Positions 58,052 through 64,000 of a stretch of 64,000 bases of DNA are shown here, piece after piece. Every line of letters starts with the position of its first letter. Within the stretch, counting starts at the first letter, position 1. The stretch comes from Nymphaea colorata. Taxonomy: Eukaryota; Streptophyta; Magnoliopsida; Nymphaeales; Nymphaeaceae. Below the pieces are notes generated by a model. That model did no database searches. It was not told where the DNA came from and was given only the letters and a program-made list of their open reading frames with translations. Both the position numbers and the translations under genes were made by a program. The stretch covers positions 23,789,878 through 23,853,877 of the forward strand of contig NC_045148.1 of NCBI RefSeq assembly GCF_008831285.2, written 5' to 3'.

Positions 58052-59401
58052 TTAAAGAAAATAGGTCTTGACTAAGTGGGATTTGCCAAGTTTGTTTCTC
58101 AAATAAAGGAATCGTGCTCTTCCCAATGGCTTCATGAAGATATCAGCGATCTGATCTTTTGAAGGAACATATTGGGTTTCAAGGAGCTTGGTAGCCACTC
58201 TTTCTCGAACATAATGATAGTCCAATTCAATTTTGTTGGACCGACTATGTTGTACCAAATTTATGGTCATGTGTAAGGCTGATAGATTATCGCCAAATAA
58301 AACAGGTGTTTTGTGTATACTAGCTCCAATATCTCTCAGTATGTAGCTGATCCAGGTCATTTCAGCAGCTGCTGCAGCTTGTGCATGGTACTCTGGCTCT
58401 GAACTTGATCGTGCGACGATGGGCTGCTTCTTAGCAGACCAAGAGATGCAATTAGGCCTGAGGTATATGCTATAGCCTGTTACTAAACGCCGAGTGATTG
58501 GACATCCTGCCCAATGGGCATCTCAGTCCCCTGTAGAAGTAGGGACTCTGTAGGTTTTATTCTTAAACCATGATTGATAGTGGCCTTTACATACCTGCGG
58601 ATTTTCGTGACCAGCTGGAAATAAAATTGCAATGGTGACTGCATAAACTGAGGCACAAAATTAACACTATAAACCAAATCTGGATGTTTGAATGTTAAGT
58701 ATTGTAAGCTACCAACCAAGCTCCTGAAAAGGGTAGCATCCTAAAAATGTTATGTGTGTTGATTACAGTAGGGAGATTCTACCATGGGAGTGTTGCTAGG
58801 CTTGCAATCTAGCATGTTAGCACACTGGAGGGTCTCCTTGGCATATCTTCTATGGTTGGGAAAGATGCCTGTTTCATTATGTTGTACCTATATACCATGA
58901 AAATAGTAGATGCTTCCTAAATCTTTCATAGCAAAGGTCAGGCTGATGTCTCGAATATATTTCATCAATCTGTTAGGCCTGTCGCCGGTTATGAGTATGT
59001 CATTGACATACAAGAGCAACCATATAACTCCATGGTTGCCTTTGTGTACGAACAAAGAGGAATCTGTTGGACTACAGAAGAATCCATAGTTCAATAGGAA
59101 ATCACAGAATTTATTAAACCACATCCTAGCAGATTGATGTAGTCCATATATGGCTTTTCTGGGTCCTTGAATCCTGGTGGTTGATCCATATACACGGGTT
59201 CTTCCAAGTTGCCATGGAGGAATGCATTTTTATCTCAATTTGATGTATCTTCCATTCTCTAGAGAGAGCAACAATGATGATAATTTTGATTGTTGTAGGT
59301 TTAATAACTGGCGAAAATGTTTCCACAAAATCTATACCAGGAAGTTGGTTGTGAGATCACTTGCTGTTCTATGTGGACGTTTTGTCTTTGCTCTCCATTA
59401 A
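58052..59401 (-). pseudogene. pol: Copia B reverse transcriptase and RNase H
   Basis: RT blocks appear as ETFSPVIKPTTIK (59326), then IHQIEIK with a frameshift, [15 protein letters not shown] (59124) and the catalytic box YVNDILITG near 59000, where the first Asp of YVDD is Asn. Next come FAMKDLGSIYYFHGI, VGSLQYLTFKHPDL (58719), and RNase H: LRPNCISWSAKKQPIVARSS, EMTWISYILRD, FGDNLSAL and IELDYHYVRERV, ending at 58052. Stops and frame changes at about 59126, 58888-58740 and 58483. It also lacks the conserved LDVKNAF in frame. An inactive copy. Confidence 0.88.
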
Positions 59402-59612
59402 GTGGGCTTTTACTTGCCTTTTCATCAATAGGAAACCATGCTTCATTATATCAACTTCAGAAATTAGAGTTCTCGCATCTTCTATATTTTTAAAAGGGAA
59501 TTTAGTCTCATCAAAAATGTGGTGCCTAGAAATATATACATGCCTCGTTTTTTACATGTAGGCACCTGTAACCGTTATGCATTGCACTATAGCCCAAGAA
59601 AACGCATGACAA
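59402..59612 (-). other. Linker between integrase and RT of element B
   Basis: Expected to hold the variable region and the RVT_2 N-terminus; too decayed to follow a frame. Confidence 0.45.
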
Positions 59613-60062
59613 TTATCTTGGATTGAGTTTATACTGGGCGTAATCTCCTAGATATGGAAAACATAAACATCCAAAAGTTCTCATAAAACTATAGTCAGGC
59701 TTAGTTTTAGATAAATTTTCATATGTCGAGGTCATATTCAACCTAGGTGAAGGAACTCTATTATGAACCCAAACTACAGTATTGAATGCCTCCACCCAAT
59801 ATTTAGGCGGCAAACCATCATAGAACATCATAGCTAACCCAAGTTATGTAACAACCCTGTGTTTTCTCTCTACCTGTCCATTTTGTTGTCGCATGTATGG
59901 ACAAGACATCATATGTTGAATTCCATTTTCTTGAAAAATTTTCCTCATTCTGAAATTGTCGAATTCTGTTCCACGATCTTAGTGAAACGTTTTGATCATT
60001 CTACTAAACTGATTCTTTACAAATATAATGAATCTTTCAAAACAGTGCACAAAATTTTTTTT
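59613..60062 (-). pseudogene. pol: Copia B integrase, C-terminal half
   Basis: Opens at the second catalytic Asp region: DRGTEFDN preceded by a stop, then GIQHMMSCPYMRQQNGQVERKHR, with the last acidic residue of DDE not in its usual place. A stop follows in VVT-x-LGLA, and the distal part continues as GLPPKYWVEAFNTVVWVHNRVPS and FMRTFGCLCFPYLGDY. The first half, including the HHCC domain and first Asp, is deleted. Confidence 0.82.
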
Positions 60063-60083
60063 AAAGGGAAAAGCCAACTGAGT

Positions 60084-60951
60084 TTAGAACAGATCTGACA
60101 AGTAATACCTTTTTCTTTGTTTGTTGTAGCTTTGCCTTTGTTGTCCAAAGATTTTTTTTGAGCACCTATTTGGTTTGATGATGCTTGGTTCAGGTTCCCA
60201 AGTTTTTCTTGTTGTCCTCAGTTGTACGGGTAAAACCCGGGAAGAGAATGTTGGTTGTCCTCTTCCTCTATGATTGCTATTGAATCCAGATCTTTGAGTG
60301 TAGAAAATAGATTGATGCTGATTGTTTTCTTGTTCATTGAGCTGCTTCATTGTTTCGTGACATTGGAGCAGTGGGATGGCCTCCTTATAAGATGGAATTG
60401 GGGGCCTCAACGTGGATGTGAAGAAGGATTCATATTCTGGTCCCAATCCATTCAAAAGAAGGAAAACCTTGGTGTTGATCATTCACCGGTTTTCCAATCG
60501 CCTGAAGTTCATCGCATGTGGTTTTGAAGATTCAGATGTAATCCGCCATATTCATATTTTTCTTTTTATGCGTCTATAACTTTTAGAGCAAGCAACTTTC
60601 CCTTTCTTGGTAATCCAGCGCATAAGCTTCTTCAAGTGTTTTCCACACATGTTGTGCTATTTCCAATCCAACGACCAAGCCTAGAACATCCTTCAAGAGC
60701 GTACCTCTGATCCGTCCACGTAGGAGTCGATCTGACATTTCCATTGCAGGTAGTCTAGATTGATTTGGTGCAGTGATTTTACCACTGATGAACCCTCGCA
60801 AGTGTTGACTTTCAATAAGGCAAAGTACTTGTGTTTTCCATAGGAGGAAGTTTGTTTGAGAAAGCTTTATGGAAACAAAATTAGCAACATTCAATGTAGA
60901 TGGGTAAGGAAACTTCTGGTTTGAGGTGATGTGAGCAATGGAAGAAGCCAT
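60084..60951 (-). pseudogene. gag: Copia B gag
   Basis: Starts at ATG 60951 with MASSIAHITS; the gag core shows PYPSTLNVANFVSIKLS, NFLLWKTQVL, LLRGRIRGTLLKDVLGLVVG and WKTLEEAYA. A frameshift near 60583 separates this from a second block (60482-60084) with LLNGLGPEYESF, LRPPIPSY and an Arg/Gln-rich tail. No CCHC knuckle is found: the sequence leaves gag near 60090 and continues in integrase. Confidence 0.85.
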
Positions 60952-60974
60952 GGGTGGGACCTTTCTTTACAGTT

Positions 60975-60986
60975 GCTTTGATACCA
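60975..60986 (-). promoter_or_regulatory. PBS of element B
   Basis: Reverse complement reads TGGTATCAAAGC, one base from the consensus TGGTATCAGAGC, 24 bases ahead of the gag ATG. Confidence 0.85.
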
Positions 60987-61294
60987 TAAAGAGAAAAATG
61001 AAGATTGGAAGAAAACTTCTCGTTTTTCATGATTTACAGTTACACGTTATATGATAAAGGAGATCCCATGATCAGCACCTTTTTCTCACAACACTTCTCG
61101 GTGGGTGGTTCTTGAACTGATCAGCACTACTTTTCTTGAACTGATCTCACGTTCAGCCATCGCTTCTTGCTCACACGCATAGTGGGTGGTTCTTCTTTCT
61201 CACACGATCACCATATGGCACGGCTTTCTCACATGATGAGCCGGCCACCACTACTCACATGATCTGCATAGTCAGAGGTCTAGAAACATCTACA
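60987..61294 (-). mobile_element. Probable 5' LTR of element B
   Basis: On the minus strand it may start TGTAGATGTTTC at 61294 and end CTCTTTA at 60987, next to the PBS. Internal repeats TCTTGAACTGATC (twice) and GTGGGTGGTTCTT (twice, plus strand) suggest U3 subrepeats. The left edge is tentative. Confidence 0.5.
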
Positions 61295-63264
61295 ATGTTA
61301 ATACATACTTACATGCATCTTTAACCGATGGGGTTGGTAGGATGACATATTCACAAAGGACCCTTGCAGAGCAGACTTGTGGAGGAAGCAAGATGATTAC
61401 TACAGGGAAATGATAAATCAACTTGAAGATGATGGAAGGTAGAAGAATAAGTTGGTTTATTATGTCTACATGCTTAAATTATTTATCGAATAGATAAATT
61501 GTTTTAATTGAATGAATCATCTTAAGTAAAGGAGGAGGCTGAATCTATCGGGGATATGGATTCCTGAACATAGTTGTATTACTAATAACAGACAACTTGG
61601 TTCTTAATATGATATTTGAAGAGTCATCACCGATTCTCGTGAAAGAGTTGAGAAGAATCAAGAGGCATTGAGTCTAGCAACACTAATTTTCTTTTGAATA
61701 TTTTATTGCATTACAATATAGAATCAATAATTATAAAAGAAAAATTAAAATGGAATTAAAATTACATGTGCCTTTCAAGTTTCTCTCCTTTTCATGAATT
61801 ACACGAATGTTGAGAACCAGGTTTGAGCTATTTGTATGTGATTCTTTTTCAATACATGATAAAGTAGGTAATCTAGTTAAGGTCCTTTCTCTTGTGAGCT
61901 CTCCAGTTCCATCCATGTAAATGCCTCGCATGCAACTTGCTCTTGATTGTGAAACATGAACTTGTACTGGTTCATTTCTGTCAGCCTATTGCAAGGTTTT
62001 AAGGTCAAGCTACTTATATTGATCTTACCATGAAAGAAATTAAAGATGTGAAGGATGAATTGGTAAGAAGACAGACTTCTTTATTTTATAATGGACGTAT
62101 CATAGGTGAAGAGGTATAAAACCCTTTTATGATATCAGTTTTCACTTCTTCTGTTCTGTCTTAGTTATATATTATATAGTAGTGCAGAACCACTTCTTTA
62201 TGTCCCTCCTCTTCTATCTAATTTTTTAATCCTTATAGTGGATTTTTTTTTTTGTTTCTTGATCTAGTTTCAATAAATTGGGGAAAATTTTATAACTTTT
62301 GAGTAAAAAAATCCAAAAATTTAACTACTTTCATTGTCAAATTTAACTCCTATATCTACAGTTGCATTCTGTGTCAAAAACCACTATTGCTTGTGTATTT
62401 TACTTTTCTCAAACTGTAACATGCATGCGCTTGAGATTTTGAGTGGCTTTTCTTCTTTGGTCCACAAAGTGTTCATGTGAAGAGGGGAGTTTCTAGTGTA
62501 TATTTTTTTCTTTGTGGCTTTTGTAGCTTTTATATGTTGTATCCATAAATGGCAAGAGCATTGCTTCCTTTTCACTTATTCATTAATTTTTCATTTTATA
62601 TGTGAGATGCTATACGGTCAGAGGATCAAGTTACGGCCAGTAAAGTTGCCTAAAAATGGAGAGGAATGTTCTGATCGCACTCTATCCAAAATGCATTTTA
62701 GGGGGAATAAATTGGACAGAACATATTGAGAAAATTAAGACGGGTGGTGTACAAAGGTAAAACCATCTTCTTTCTAGGAAGGCATACGTTCTTGAGCTCA
62801 GTTGTGATGACAATGGCATCAATTAATAAACAATCGATTGTCAAAGGGATCAACAACTTTACGGAGTACTGACAGGTGTTATTTTCTTGGAGATGCTCAT
62901 ACACAATCTATAACTTGATGGTCAATGTTTTTGAGATGTTTCAATCTTCACAGCTACATTTGTAAGTTGCAAATAATTTTCTGATAACATTTTAATGCAA
63001 CACTCACAAGAGATGACATGTAATTTAACTGGCATATTGCCTAAAAATCTGATTTGTTTTTTTGTACGTTTTGCCTTCTGTATTTTTGTTAATCCAAAAT
63101 CTGATGCATAGAGTGTTCATCTCTCTCTCTCTCTATTTGTCTCAGTAGTCTATCTTTTTGTTTTGTTGGTATTGATCTAGATTATATATTTGAACCCATC
63201 CGACTTTCAAATTAGAAAAAACTGGCTTACCAGCTATATAAGCAGCACTGTTTTGTCTTCAAAT
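61295..63264. other. Intergenic stretch
   Basis: (CT)n at 63120-63136. Frames at 61731-61931 (minus) and 62496-62729 (plus) lack known motifs. No gene recognised. Confidence 0.4.
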
Positions 63265-63535
63265 GAAAAAAGAGACCTACAGCGGTGAAGAATCACTGCT
63301 GAAAGAACTTTTAGCAACGACTTTTGCCATTGTCAAAAACTCAAGGAGTTGTTACCAATGATGTTATTGGCTATGACCCTTGGCCTAAAAAACGAATTTT
63401 CCCATGCTGTAAAGGGCAAGGGCAACCTCGGCTATTCGCTTGGGCAAGAGTAGTTGCCAGTAAGTTTATTGGCAACAGCATTATGACTCTTGGCTATGGT
63501 AAAAGCCATTGCCAATAGCATAGATTCTAGTTGTG
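63265..63535 (-). mobile_element. CACTA-like terminus (c) with TTGGCAA subterminal repeats
   Basis: Minus-strand end CACAACTAGAATCTATGCTA at 63535, near the CACTACTAGAAA motif of plant CACTA elements. Inside, TTGCCAAT, TTGGCAAC, GTTGCCAG and TGGCTATG recur in both orientations between 63320 and 63515. Left end not identified. Confidence 0.55.
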
Positions 63536-64000
63536 GTTATACACAAGTTGGCTAGAGCCCAGCTCTGCTCATATCTTGTCATGCTCGAGCTCTGCTTAAG
63601 CACAAATTGTGCTTTAAAGGGTCAGTTCAAACTCCACTCAATAAACCAAGACCTAGCTTGTGCTGGACACTTTTCCTTTTACTTAAAAGGTGAGACAGTC
63701 ACTTTTCTTATTTCTCTCCATATGCTCTATATTTTCATCGTCATGGTTCCGTTGCTGTGCAAATTAGGAGGCGTTAATTAGTAACGCTGTGACAAATACA
63801 ATAATCACTCCTAAGTTCCTAACTCCTCCCTTTCAATGAATTGGAGGAAAGAGTAAATTCAATATTTCCATAACAAAAAGTAAAGATGTAGAAAGCAAGG
63901 CCTCAAGGACGGTGAATGGCTGGTCGGGGTGGATTTATGTGTCGACAGTGCGGCATAGCTTTGATTTTCATGAGTATTATTTTGCTGGCCCGCTAAAAAT
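63536..64000. other. Intergenic stretch to window end
   Basis: 63545-63660 has AGCTCTGCTTAAGCACAAATTGTGC and CTCGAGCTCTG units that may be a diverged CTCGAGCTC family copy. No gene recognised. Confidence 0.4.

Larger units (their letters stand above)
58052..61294 (-). mobile_element. Ty1/copia element B, internally deleted
   Basis: Order on the minus strand: 5' LTR (61294-60987), PBS, gag, integrase C-terminal half, RT, RNase H ending at 58052. The zinc knuckle, protease and first part of integrase are gone, removed at a junction near 60060-60090. No 3' LTR was recognised beyond 58052. Gag is clearly of the same family as element A (LNVANFVSIKLSQTNFLLWK against the A version), but the two are well diverged. 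Confidence 0.88.

Overview
The window looks like nuclear DNA from a flowering plant. The reasons are plant-type Ty1/copia retrotransposons primed by initiator tRNA-Met, a plant LINE-1 with a DUF4283-type ORF1, hAT-like and CACTA-like non-autonomous DNA elements, and relics of two plant immune-receptor classes (CC-NB-ARC-LRR and Xa21/FLS2-like LRR receptor kinase). I cannot name the species or decide monocot versus dicot. Base composition is AT-rich, with long stretches that carry no recognisable gene, many microsatellites and one 100-base assembly gap at 38634-38733. I found no host protein-coding gene that looks intact; every recognisable coding region is broken by stops, frameshifts or truncation.

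Layout. 0-0.6 kb: TA/CATA microsatellite. 1.8-5.0 kb: minus-strand LINE-1 with ORF1 and the endonuclease part of ORF2, cut off before the reverse transcriptase. 5.6-10.9 kb: plus-strand copia element A (LTR end, PBS, gag, protease, integrase, RT, RNase H), with a tandemly duplicated zinc-knuckle segment. 11.9-21.0 kb: several copies of a GGATATCC-rich hAT-like family, a small CAGTGGTGGAGT MITE, an LTR repeat (15.05-15.36 kb) with a duplicated copy at 16.7 kb, and a GC-rich, purine-skewed island of unknown origin (18.15-20.11 kb). 22.7-27.7 kb: two very decayed copia elements, C apparently inserted into D. 30.7-31.1 kb: a complete hAT-like MITE of the GGGCTGCAC/CTCGAGCTC family. 36.3-36.8 kb: minus-strand LRR receptor kinase 5' relic. 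38.1-38.7 kb: another CTCGAGCTC repeat with a foldback, abutting the gap. 40.1-41.5 kb: a strikingly G-poor stretch. 47.1-47.7 kb: copia integrase relic. 48.3-48.7 kb: 3' LRR end of an NLR. 50.7-53.1 kb: about 1 kb units in tandem, one carrying an exact 78 bp internal duplication. 54.4-56.05 kb: CC-NB-ARC pseudogene whose LRR is missing and which is followed 15 bp later by a half MITE nearly identical to the one at 31 kb. 57.2-58.0 kb: three 174 bp repeats and an LTR-like leader on the minus strand. 58.05-61.3 kb: minus-strand copia element B, same family as A, with protease and part of integrase deleted. 63.3-63.5 kb: CACTA-like terminus.

How the parts relate. The window reads as a retrotransposon- and MITE-rich intergenic region around a degraded resistance-gene cluster. 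The two NLR fragments share orientation but are in the order LRR then CC-NB-ARC, so they are more simply two neighbouring gene relics than one split gene. I did not find a new functional system; the most informative signals are structural: nested insertion, recent MITE copies, a fresh local duplication and two compositionally odd segments.
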